Assembly (NCBI GenBank): GCA_947168005.1
Contig: CAMVKI010000004.1
Span: 1-34,347 of the forward strand
Direction of reading: 5' to 3'
DNA from: an uncultured Clostridia bacterium
GTDB lineage: Bacteria; Bacillota; Clostridia; Oscillospirales; Oscillospiraceae
DNA: 34,347 nt
Position numbers and translations under genes: made by a program. Positions 1-8,026 of the stretch are shown here, piece by piece. The notes under the pieces are model-generated. The model saw only the letters and a list, made by a program, of their open reading frames with translations. It did not search any database and was not told where the DNA came from. Positions within the stretch are counted from its first letter, which is position 1; each line of letters begins with the position of its first letter.

Positions 1-2
1 TC

Positions 3-707
3 CTCCTGCTCGCGGCGGCAGGCGTCATCGGATGGTTTCTTCCGGTCCTTATCACCGAAAATCAAGATGCCCTGCTGGAGGGAAACCCGGAGCCGGTCTC
101 GATCCAACAGATCGATGTCAGTTATCAAACCGATTTGAGCGCCGCCGATAAGCTGCGTTTGCTGCGAGAAAACCCCTTGGCGGATACAGTCCCGCTGGAA
201 CGGGGGATCTTTATGACGGAGCAGGAGGCTCGTTCCGTTATGGAGCAATTTCAGAAGGAATTGACCGGGAACCCTCTTGAACTGGAAGCAAAGGATCTCA
301 GGGTCGAACCGATGCTGCTCAGCTTTGGTTCAGAGGGGTCTGTCCTTGTATGGGATCTGGAGATCGCCCTGGACGGCGATTGGCACATCGAAGCGGTGCT
401 GGACGATCAGACGGGCCTGCTGCTGGAATGCAGCTTATCCGGCTATCCGGCATGGTGGGATACCCTGTTTCATGATTTGGAAAGCGTTACAAACCTTCGG
501 AAACACATCTGTTCCGTGCTGGGAGACGCCCTGTGCGCACACTGCAGCCGGCAATTATCTATTGCATATACCGTTTCCTTGACGGAAGAGGATATGCAGG
601 ACTTTGGGGGAAGCGGGGTGTTTCTGCTTTCAGAAAACGGGGAAGAACGGCTGCGTATTCCATTTCTGCTCATTTTGAGGGAGGGACTCCTCACAGTCAA
701 CCAATAA
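3..707 (+). CDS. 5'-truncated membrane-anchored protein of unknown function
   Basis: Frame stays open upstream of the TTG at 135 to the window edge (LLLAAGVIGWFLPVLITENQDALLEGNPEPVSIQQIDVSYQTDLSAADKL...), giving a hydrophobic N-terminal segment followed by a soluble domain. Stop at 705-707. Confidence 0.7.
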   Translation, partial: LLLAAAGVIGWFLPVLITENQDALLEGNPEPVSIQQIDVSYQTDLSAADKLRLLRENPLADTVPLERGIFMTEQEARSVMEQFQKELTGNPLELEAKDLRVEPMLLSFGSEGSVLVWDLEIALDGDWHIEAVLDDQTGLLLECSLSGYPAWWDTLFHDLESVTNLRKHICSVLGDALCAHCSRQLSIAYTVSLTEEDMQDFGGSGVFLLSENGEERLRIPFLLILREGLLTVNQ

Positions 708-751
708 AAAAGTGAATGATGCCAAAAAGATGCCGAAAGCATGACGAACCG

Positions 752-798
752 AAGCGCTCCTTTGCTACTGTGTAAAAAACAGAGCAAAGGAGCGTTTT
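752..798 (+). promoter_or_regulatory. RBS-overlapping stem-loop / terminator-like hairpin upstream of the VanY-like gene
   Basis: CGCTCCTTTGCT (755-766) is perfectly complementary to AGCAAAGGAGCG (783-794), with inner CTGT/ACAG pairing and a following TTTT. The 3' arm contains the AAAGGAG SD of the ATG at 801. Confidence 0.7.
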
Positions 799-800
799 CT

Positions 801-1826
801 ATGTCATCAAAAGAACTGGCAAGACGACGGGCGCGGCGCAGGAGGTTCTATCTCAAGCGGTTCGCGTTCCTTGGGGGCATACTTCTTCTGACGGCGGGAC
901 TTGCGGGGCTGTTATTATCCTGCGTGCTCGCGGATCCAGCGGAGACAGTAGCTCCGTCCGGGGAGGGAAGAACTTCCCCAGCGGCGCCTGACGCCGCAGA
1001 AACGGGAGAAGTCTCCGAGACCGCATCCGAGCCGCTCCCGGAGGGTTGGGAACGGATCGACGTACCGGAATCCGCTCTGGCGGAGGGGACCCTGGTTTTG
1101 GTCAACGGGGAAGCCGCCTTTGACGCCTCCAGGGCCAAAACAATCTCCGTCTACGAGGGCAAGAACAGGAACTATCTGGTCAAGAACATCTATCTCAGCG
1201 TGACGCCGGAGACCCTGGAGGCGCTCAACGCATGGATGGAAGCATTTGCGGGGGAGACCGGGATCACGGACGTCAATATCGTCGCCGGCTGGAGAAGTCT
1301 GGAGGACCAGACCAAGCTCTATGACAACGCCGTTGCCAAAAAAGGTCAGGGCTATGCCGACACCTACCTCGCCCTGCCCGGTCACAGCGAGCATCATACG
1401 GGTCTGGCCGTCGACCTGGATACCTACAACGTCGAAGACGGGACCAGCGGCGGCTTCGACGGCGAAGGGGAATATGCCTGGGCCGTGGACCACGCCTGGG
1501 AATACGGCTTCATCCAGCGCTATCCGCCTTCCAAGAGCGGGATCACAGGAATTGACTATGAATCCTGGCACTTCCGCTACGTCGGGCTCCCGCATTCCTG
1601 TGTCATGGCAAGTGAAAACCTCTGTCTGGAGGAGTATATCGAGCTTCTGCGCGGCTATCCCTTCTTCGGCGAACACCTCAGCGTGTGCTGCCTCGGCGTC
1701 GATTACGAGCTCTATTTCTGCCCAAAGGACCGGGTGATCGTCCCAACAGCGGGGCGTTACACGGTCTGCGGCAACAATGTGGACGGGTTCGTGGTGGTGC
1801 TCAAAAAAACGGAGCCCGCGGCCTGA
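801..1826 (+). CDS. D-alanyl-D-alanine carboxypeptidase, VanY/M15B family, N-terminal membrane anchor
   Basis: N-terminal TM segment (FAFLGGILLLTAGLAGLLLSCVL), GWRSLEDQ, PGHSEHHTGLAVDL (SxHxxGxAxD) and ESWHFRYVG motifs. AAAGGAG SD 8 nt before ATG 801. An in-frame ATG at 741 also exists. Confidence 0.9.
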   Translation: MSSKELARRRARRRRFYLKRFAFLGGILLLTAGLAGLLLSCVLADPAETVAPSGEGRTSPAAPDAAETGEVSETASEPLPEGWERIDVPESALAEGTLVLVNGEAAFDASRAKTISVYEGKNRNYLVKNIYLSVTPETLEALNAWMEAFAGETGITDVNIVAGWRSLEDQTKLYDNAVAKKGQGYADTYLALPGHSEHHTGLAVDLDTYNVEDGTSGGFDGEGEYAWAVDHAWEYGFIQRYPPSKSGITGIDYESWHFRYVGLPHSCVMASENLCLEEYIELLRGYPFFGEHLSVCCLGVDYELYFCPKDRVIVPTAGRYTVCGNNVDGFVVVLKKTEPAA

Positions 1827-1857
1827 CGGCTCCACACACGGAGCGGTCAGGCCGCGG
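1803..1857. terminator. Convergent-gene hairpin region with alternative stems (vanY-like / marR)
   Basis: CCGCGGCCTGAC (1816-1827) pairs with GTCAGGCCGCGG (1846-1857), with inner GCTCC/GGAGC. Alternative stem GGAGCC(1811-1816)/GGCTCC(1828-1833) is followed on the minus strand by G+T7 (1809-1803). Confidence 0.6.
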
Positions 1858-1866
1858 ACAGCAGAC

Positions 1867-2328
1867 TCAATCGGGAACTGCCAGCAGCTTATAGAGCAGC
1901 TTATAGAGCACAGCGGCCTCCTCGGGGGACAGGGTCACGCAGGCCCGCATGCCCTCGGGGACGGCCAGGGCCTTTTCCCGCAGGGCCGTTCCCGCCTCCG
2001 TCAGCCGGACCACCAGAACCCGCTCGTCGGCCTCGCTGCGCCTGCGGGTGACGTAGCCCTTGGCCTGGAGGCTTTTGAGCAGAGGCGTCAGGGTGCCGCT
2101 GTCCAGATAGAGGCGCTGCCCCAGCTGCTTGACGCTGAGCTCGCCCTCCTCCCAGAGGACCATCATGGTGATGTACTGGGTGTAGGTCAGGTCCAGGGCC
2201 TCCAGATGGGGCCGATAGTGCCGGATGATCTCCCGGGAGGCGGCATAGAGGGGGAAGCAGAGCTGGTTTTCCAGCTTCAGACCGGCATAGCGGTCCGGCG
2301 CGGCGGCCTCAGGCATGGGTCCGGTCAT
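1867..2328 (-). CDS. MarR family transcriptional regulator
   Basis: LENQLCFPLYAASREIIRHYRPHLEALDLTYTQYITMMVLWEEGELSVKQLGQRLYLDSGTLTPLLKSLQAKGYVTRRRSEADERVLVVRLTEAG is characteristic of the MarR/OhrR winged helix. Confidence 0.92.
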   Translation of the reverse strand: MTGPMPEAAAPDRYAGLKLENQLCFPLYAASREIIRHYRPHLEALDLTYTQYITMMVLWEEGELSVKQLGQRLYLDSGTLTPLLKSLQAKGYVTRRRSEADERVLVVRLTEAGTALREKALAVPEGMRACVTLSPEEAAVLYKLLYKLLAVPD

Positions 2329-2575
2329 AGGCCTGACGGACGGCGATGGCGAGCTGGTCGGCGCAGGAGGTGGGCTTGTAGCCGCAGGTGTTGCCCTTCA
2401 GATAGCTCTCGATCTGCTCCACGGTCATGCCGTTGACGAGCTTGCTGATGGCCTTCAGGTTGCCGTTGCAGCCGCCGATGAACTCCACGTCGCTCACAAC
2501 GTCGCCGTTCAGGTCGAAATTGATCTGCACGGAGCAGACGCCCCGGGTCCGGTAAGATTGTCTCATTTGTTTCAT
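2309..2575 (-). CDS. TSCPD domain-containing protein (TIGR03905-like)
   Basis: YRTRGVCSVQINFDLNGDVVSDVEFIGGCNGNLKAISKLVNGM...GNTCGYKPTSCADQLAIAV is characteristic of the TSCPD family. ATG at 2575 is preceded by GGAAAGG. 3' end overlaps the MarR start. Confidence 0.85.
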   Translation of the reverse strand: MKQMRQSYRTRGVCSVQINFDLNGDVVSDVEFIGGCNGNLKAISKLVNGMTVEQIESYLKGNTCGYKPTSCADQLAIAVRQAYDRTHA

Positions 2576-2601
2576 CCTTTCCAATTAGATTGCATACAAC
2601 C

Positions 2602-2630
2602 AATATACAGGCTTCCGGGCGGTTTGTCAA
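2602..2630 (-). promoter_or_regulatory. Predicted sigma-70/A promoter for TSCPD-marR
   Basis: Minus strand TTGACA (2630-2625), 17-bp spacer, TATATT (2607-2602). Confidence 0.7.
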
Positions 2631-2681
2631 GAGCCGCGGCGGAACGGGATGAAAAAAACAGCGCCTTTTTGATAGAAACAC

Positions 2682-2710
2682 TTGCACATCGGCCCAGAAC
2701 GCGCTATAAT
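2682..2710 (+). promoter_or_regulatory. Predicted sigma-70/A promoter for the aquaporin gene
   Basis: TTGCAC (2682-2687), 17-bp spacer, TATAAT (2705-2710). A CAAAAGC-AAAG-GCTTTTG hairpin (2719-2736) lies just after the predicted TSS. Confidence 0.7.
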
Positions 2711-2758
2711 AATCAGGACAAAAGCAAAGGCTTTTGATCAGAAAAGGAGGTAATGTAC

Positions 2759-3463
2759 ATGAAAGATCTGAGAAAGTATGTCGCGGAATTCATCGGCACC
2801 TTTGTCCTGGTTCTGGTGGCCTGCGGCACCGCCGTCGCCATCGGCTGCGACGTGCAGGGCGGTTATCTGGCGGTTGCCGGCGCCTTCGGTCTGGTCATTG
2901 TCGCCATGGCCTATTCCATCGGCAACATCTCCGGCTGCCACATCAACCCCGCTGTCTCCATCGCCATGCTGGTCAGCAAGAAGATGAACGTCAAGGACTT
3001 CTGCTGCTACGTGATTGCCCAGTGCCTGGGCGCCATTGCCGGCGCCGCTCTGCTGGGCGTGCTCTTCGGCTTCGACTGCGGCTTCGGCGCCAACGCGCTG
3101 CAGAAGCTCGGCGAGGTTCAGGTCACCCCGACCCAGGGCTTCATCGCCGAGGTCGTGCTGACCTGTATCTTCGTCCTTGCCATTCTGGGCGTCACCTCCC
3201 GCGAGGCCTTCAGCAAGGTTGCCGGTCTGGTCATCGGCGGCACCCTGACCTTGGTCCATCTGCTGGGCATTGCCCTCACCGGCACCAGCGTGAACCCGGC
3301 CCGTTCTCTCGGCCCCGCCATCTTTGCCGGCGGCGACGCCCTGAGCCAGGTCTGGATCTTCATCCTGGCCCCGCTGGTCGGCGGCATCCTGGCCGCTCTG
3401 ATCTGGATGTTCCTCGACAAGAAGGATCCCGAGCCCAAGAAGAGCAACAACAAGAAGAGATAA
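2759..3463 (+). CDS. aqpZ: MIP family aquaporin (AqpZ-like)
   Basis: Two NPA motifs (GCHINPAVSIAML, GTSVNPARSLGPAI) and six hydrophobic segments. AAGGAGGT SD gives better spacing to ATG 2759 than to ATG 2753. Confidence 0.92.
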   Translation: MKDLRKYVAEFIGTFVLVLVACGTAVAIGCDVQGGYLAVAGAFGLVIVAMAYSIGNISGCHINPAVSIAMLVSKKMNVKDFCCYVIAQCLGAIAGAALLGVLFGFDCGFGANALQKLGEVQVTPTQGFIAEVVLTCIFVLAILGVTSREAFSKVAGLVIGGTLTLVHLLGIALTGTSVNPARSLGPAIFAGGDALSQVWIFILAPLVGGILAALIWMFLDKKDPEPKKSNNKKR

Positions 3464-3476
3464 GCTCCTTTTACAG

Positions 3477-3512
3477 AAAACGTCCGCGGTCCCGTGACCG
3501 CGGACGTTTTTT
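3477..3512. terminator. Bidirectional intrinsic terminator between aquaporin and beta-galactosidase genes
   Basis: AAAA-CGTCCGCGGTC-CCGT-GACCGCGGACG-TTTTTT: perfect 11-bp GC-rich stem, A-tract on one side and T-tract on the other. Confidence 0.93.
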
Positions 3513-3524
3513 GTGCACTCCGTA

Positions 3525-6473
3525 TCATTCGGCTTCGACGCGGATCACAAAGCAGAGCACATAGTCCTCCGTGACGGGATAGGTGAACTCCGGCGCGGTC
3601 CGGGGGCCGCAGGAGCCGGTGCCGATGCCCTGCTGGAAGGCCTGAATCGATACATAGGTCCCGGTGCAGAGCTCGTCCTCCCGGTGCTTCATCTTCGTCA
3701 GCGCCAGATCGGAGCAGGGCTTGACGCCCAGCTCGAAGGGCCGGTCCACGGCCTCAAAGCGGACGCGGAGCGCTCCGTCGGAGAGCTCGGCCCAGCTGCA
3801 GTCACAGCGGTTGCCGCTCTCCTGGGGCTTGATATTCGGCTCGGTCATATCCGTCACGCGGGCCTGAGCTTCTCCGATGGGGAACTGCTCCTTCATATCG
3901 CAGTAGCTCTCGCCGGTCCGCCCGCGATACCGCACCCGGTCAAAGCTGCGGTGCAGGCGGAAGACCTTGCCGAAGCGGGGAAGGGTCCCCTTGCCCCGGA
4001 CACAGTGCAGACGGCTGGTGACGAGGACCCCGTTTTCGGTGCCCTCATAGGTATCCGTGAGCTCGAAGGCCGTCAGGGGGTCCCGGCTCAGCCGGGAACG
4101 GACTTCGCAGCCGTGGGGGCTCTGCTTGACCGAGAGGACCGTCTCTTTGGTTCCGTACCACTTTTTCATGGTGTTGCCGCCCTGGGGGTCCCGGTCGTTG
4201 TCCGTGGCGGCCCGCCAGAGGCTCGTGGAGGGCGTCATGGCCGTGAGCTTGTGGCCGTTGGGCAGGTCCAGGCAGAACCGTCCGTCGGTGAAGCGGACCG
4301 AGGCCGGAAGCGGACGGGTCTCCGGCAGAGGCAGCTCCGGCTCCTCCAGGGTGAGCTGCTCCACGGAAACCTCCCGGCCGGTGCGGGTATCGGTGGTGAC
4401 GACGGCGGCCATGAGGCCGTCCTTCGTCCTCGCGCCCAGGGGCAGCTCCACCCGAAGCTTCGACAGCGGAGCGAGCTCGGGGCGGAGCTCCGTCTCGCTG
4501 CCGTCATTCCAATGGAAGCGCAGCCGGTAGGCGGAGCCCGGCGTAAAGGCCGTGGTGTTGAAGAGCTCGAAGGTATTGCCCTCCAGGTGCCGGACCCGGA
4601 TGGGCCGATAGAGGTGACGGACGATCCAGGCCCCGGTGGAGGGGCTGCGGTCCGGGTAGAACAGACCGTCCACGCAGAAGTTTCCGTCGTGGGTCCATTC
4701 CCCGTGGTCGCCGCCGTAGGTATAGCTGCCGTCGGCGTGGAGCACCGCGTGATCGACCATCTCCCACACGCAGCCGCCCAGAAGATTGTCGTGGCCGTAG
4801 ATGAGCTTCCAGTAGGCCTCGGCGTTGCCGGGGCCCACGCCCATGGCGTGGGCGTACTCGCAGAGGAAGTAGGGCCGGTCGTTCAGCGGCGCTTCCTTGC
4901 GCCGGTGCTCGGCCACGGCCAGCACGTCCTCGGGCTCCGGGTACATCTCGCTGCCAATGTCGTAGGCCTTTCGCCTGCAGTGGATGATGGACTCGTAGTG
5001 GACAGGCAGGGAAGTCCGGGCCTTGAGCCAGTGATACATGGCGTCGGTGTTTTTGGTGCCGCCGGACTCGTTGCCCAGGGACCACATCAGGATACAGCTG
5101 TTTCCGTGGAGCTTGTCCCGGCCGTAGAGCCGGGCGATCCGGTCCAGATACCGGGGCTCCCAGCTGGGGTTGTCGGAGATCAGATCGTAGCTGGGGGGCA
5201 GATGGTGGGCCCAGGTGCCGTGGGTCTCCAGGTCGTTTTCGTCGATGATGTAGAGGCCCAGCTCCTCCGCCAGCTCCAGGAGCAGGGGATCGGGGGGATA
5301 GTGGGAGGTACGGATCGTGTCGATGTTGAAGGCCTTGCAGGTCCGCAGGTCCCGCTCGATCTCGGCGGGAGTCAGGGTGTAGCCCTCTGTGGGGGAGCTA
5401 TCGTGGTGGTTGACGCCCTTGAGCTTCAGCTTTTTCCCGTTGAGCAGGAAGACGTCGCCCCGAATCTCCACGGTCCGGAAGCCGATCCGCTCCTTGACGC
5501 AGCAGCTTTCCGTCTCATAGTAGAGATCGTAGAGGACAGGGAACTCCGCGTTCCATTCTGTCACCGCCAGATCCTCGAAGCAAAGCTGGGCGTTCCCGTT
5601 GATTACAAGCGCCTCGGCGCTGCGGGACAGGCCGTGTCCGGACAGGGTAAAGCGGACCCTGGTCCCCTCGGCGGCCTCGGCGCGCAGGGTCAGGGCATAG
5701 GAGCTTCCCCGTTTTTCGGTCTTTGCGTCGATGTCCCAGAGATCCGTGGGCTCGGAGACCCGCAGCAGCACGTCCCGGAAGATGCCGTTGTTCCGGAACA
5801 TGTCCTGGCATTCCAGATAGGTCCCGGTACACCAGCGGCGCACCAGGGCCAGCAGCTCGTTCTTCCCCGGCCGCAGGAAGGGCGTCAGGTCGAACTCCGC
5901 CGTGTTGTGGGCGCCTTCGGAGTAGCCGACGAACTGCCCGTTGACGTAGAGCTCCAGACAGCTGGCGACGCCGAGGAAGGAGATCACATACCGGCGCTCC
6001 TCCGGCCCCAGCTCCAGAAAGCGGCGGTAGACGCCCACGAAGTTGTACTCGTCCTTGGGCGTTTTCCACCGGGGAGAGATTCCCTGATCGAAGCCGATCC
6101 AGGTGAAGACCCGGCCCACGGGCTCGAGGGTGGGGATCCGCGGGGGATCGAAGGGGAATTGATAGCGGACGTTCAGATAGAAGGGCCGGTCGATGCCGTG
6201 GAACTGCCAGCAGCCCGGGACGGGCATGGTGTCAAAGCGGAGCGCGTCGGTATCCAGCACCGCGGGCAGCTCGGCGGGCCGGGGATAGAATTTGAAATCC
6301 CAGTCCCCGTTCAGGCAGAGGACCTTGGAAGAGCCGTAGCGCTTCTCCAGGGGGCCCACGGCGTCGGCCCGCTCCCGGTCGGGATAGGGGATGAAATAGC
6401 TTCTGGGCGGGAGCTTGTTTTGCTCATAGACCGCAAAGCTGTGGTAGTTTTCGCTGTTGATCTGATATTTCAT
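3525..6473 (-). CDS. lacZ: Glycoside hydrolase family 2 beta-galactosidase (LacZ-type)
   Basis: 982 aa; IRTSHYPPDPLLLELAEELGLYIIDENDLETHGTW, ILMWSLGNESGG and YFLCEYAHAMGVGPGN catalytic-region motifs. Confidence 0.93.
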   Translation of the reverse strand: MKYQINSENYHSFAVYEQNKLPPRSYFIPYPDRERADAVGPLEKRYGSSKVLCLNGDWDFKFYPRPAELPAVLDTDALRFDTMPVPGCWQFHGIDRPFYLNVRYQFPFDPPRIPTLEPVGRVFTWIGFDQGISPRWKTPKDEYNFVGVYRRFLELGPEERRYVISFLGVASCLELYVNGQFVGYSEGAHNTAEFDLTPFLRPGKNELLALVRRWCTGTYLECQDMFRNNGIFRDVLLRVSEPTDLWDIDAKTEKRGSSYALTLRAEAAEGTRVRFTLSGHGLSRSAEALVINGNAQLCFEDLAVTEWNAEFPVLYDLYYETESCCVKERIGFRTVEIRGDVFLLNGKKLKLKGVNHHDSSPTEGYTLTPAEIERDLRTCKAFNIDTIRTSHYPPDPLLLELAEELGLYIIDENDLETHGTWAHHLPPSYDLISDNPSWEPRYLDRIARLYGRDKLHGNSCILMWSLGNESGGTKNTDAMYHWLKARTSLPVHYESIIHCRRKAYDIGSEMYPEPEDVLAVAEHRRKEAPLNDRPYFLCEYAHAMGVGPGNAEAYWKLIYGHDNLLGGCVWEMVDHAVLHADGSYTYGGDHGEWTHDGNFCVDGLFYPDRSPSTGAWIVRHLYRPIRVRHLEGNTFELFNTTAFTPGSAYRLRFHWNDGSETELRPELAPLSKLRVELPLGARTKDGLMAAVVTTDTRTGREVSVEQLTLEEPELPLPETRPLPASVRFTDGRFCLDLPNGHKLTAMTPSTSLWRAATDNDRDPQGGNTMKKWYGTKETVLSVKQSPHGCEVRSRLSRDPLTAFELTDTYEGTENGVLVTSRLHCVRGKGTLPRFGKVFRLHRSFDRVRYRGRTGESYCDMKEQFPIGEAQARVTDMTEPNIKPQESGNRCDCSWAELSDGALRVRFEAVDRPFELGVKPCSDLALTKMKHREDELCTGTYVSIQAFQQGIGTGSCGPRTAPEFTYPVTEDYVLCFVIRVEAE

Positions 6474-6476
6474 GGT

Positions 6477-7853
6477 TCAGTCCTTTTTCTCGCAGATGGC
6501 CTCTCCCGCCTTGTAGATGTCGCCGGCGCCCACGGTCAGGATGATGTCTCCCGGGCGGGCGATGTTCCGCAGATAGGCGGAGACCTCCGGCAGGGTGTCG
6601 AAGCAGAGAGAGCCGGGGATCTCGGCGGCCAGGTCGCTGGAGTGGATGTTCAGGGTGTTGCGCTCCCGGGCGGCGTAAATCTCCGTCAGCACCAGCACGT
6701 CGGGCTTCCGCAGCTCCTCCACGAACTGGCCGAAGAGGGCCTTGGTCCGGGTGAAGGTGTGGGGCTGGAAGGCCACGATGACCCGCTCGTAGCCCATGGT
6801 GCGCACCGCCTCCAGCATGGCCCGGACCTCGTGGGGGTGGTGGGCGTAGTCGTCGTAGACGTCGGCGCCGTTGCACTGCCCCTTAAATTCGAGCCGCCGC
6901 CCCGCGCCCCGAAAGCCGGTAAGGGCCTTTGCCGCCACAGCGCCGTCAATGCCCATGTGCCAGGCCACGGCGCAGGCGCCCAGGGCGTTGATGAGGTTGA
7001 ACTTGCCGTAGACCGAGAGCGAGAGCTCGCAGTAGGGCTCCCCGGCGCAGATCACCGTGCAGCGCCGCCAGTCCTCGGAGACCTTCTCCGGGTGGACGTC
7101 GTTGGCCGCGCTCAGACCGAAGCGCAGATAGGACAGGCCCCGCAGGGCGTCGGCGGTGTTGGGATCGTCGCCGTTGGCGATGACGATGCCCTCGGGAGGC
7201 ACCAGCTTGGCAAAGTGCCGGAAGGAGGCCTTGATCTCGCCGAGGTCCTTGAAGAAGTCCAGATGGTCCTCCTCGATGTTGTTGATGACGGCAACGGTGG
7301 GGGAAAAGTTGTGGAAGGAGTTGCAGTATTCGCAGCTCTCGGCAATGATCGTGTCGCCGCTGCCCACCCGGTGCCCGGCGTGGAGCAGGGGCAGATAGCC
7401 GCCGATCATGACCGTCGGGTCCCGCTCCGCCTCCATGAAGATGTGGGTAATCATGGCGGTGGTGGTGGTCTTGCCGTGGGTGCCGGCGATGCAGACCGCG
7501 TTTTGATATTCCTGCATCAGCACGCCCCAGGCCTCTGCCCGCTCGAAGACGGGGATGCCGGCGGCTCTGGCGGCGGCAATCTCCGGGTTGTCGTTGTGGG
7601 CGGCGGCGGTCCGGACGACGCAGGCCGCGCCCCGGACGTTTTCCGCCCGGTGGCCGATGTAGACGGTGATCCCGGCGGCCTTGAGCTCGTCGGTGGAGAC
7701 GGAGGAATTCATATCGGAGCCGCTGATCTCCATGCCGCGCTCCCGAAGCACAAGGGCCAGGGGCCGCATGGAAACGCCGCCGATGCCCACCAGATGAACG
7801 CGCTTGCCGGGCTGGAAACAGGCCCGGATCTTTTTTACGGTTTTCGCTTGCAT
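6477..7853 (-). CDS. murC: UDP-N-acetylmuramate--L-alanine ligase
   Basis: HLVGIGGVSMRPLALVLRERGMEISGSDM, GTHGKTTTTAMI, YDDYAHHPHEVRAMLEA, FQPHTFTRTKALF. ATG at 7853 preceded by AGGAGGT; track start at 7907 is too far upstream. Confidence 0.93.
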   Translation of the reverse strand: MQAKTVKKIRACFQPGKRVHLVGIGGVSMRPLALVLRERGMEISGSDMNSSVSTDELKAAGITVYIGHRAENVRGAACVVRTAAAHNDNPEIAAARAAGIPVFERAEAWGVLMQEYQNAVCIAGTHGKTTTTAMITHIFMEAERDPTVMIGGYLPLLHAGHRVGSGDTIIAESCEYCNSFHNFSPTVAVINNIEEDHLDFFKDLGEIKASFRHFAKLVPPEGIVIANGDDPNTADALRGLSYLRFGLSAANDVHPEKVSEDWRRCTVICAGEPYCELSLSVYGKFNLINALGACAVAWHMGIDGAVAAKALTGFRGAGRRLEFKGQCNGADVYDDYAHHPHEVRAMLEAVRTMGYERVIVAFQPHTFTRTKALFGQFVEELRKPDVLVLTEIYAARERNTLNIHSSDLAAEIPGSLCFDTLPEVSAYLRNIARPGDIILTVGAGDIYKAGEAICEKKD

Positions 7854-7922
7854 ACGCGATACCTCCTGCAGTGGAATGTCCGCGAAGCGCGGAAAATTTC
7901 TGCTCAAAACTGCTTTCTATCT

Positions 7923-7951
7923 ATTATAGTATGGAATGGCGGAATGCGCAA
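7923..7951 (-). promoter_or_regulatory. Predicted sigma-70/A promoter for murC-lacZ
   Basis: Minus strand TTGCGC (7951-7946), 17-bp spacer, TATAAT (7928-7923). Confidence 0.65.
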
Positions 7952-8026
7952 GTGTTTTTTCATTTTCTCTCCGGAGAGAACATAGGCTTTCCACGGAGGC
8001 CCCGGCCTTCCGGAAAGGGGAGAACG

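Noticed and set aside
3513-7985. 1490-aa plus-strand ORF antisense to lacZ and murC
   Set aside because: Spans two clearly recognised minus-strand genes; a codon-bias artefact.
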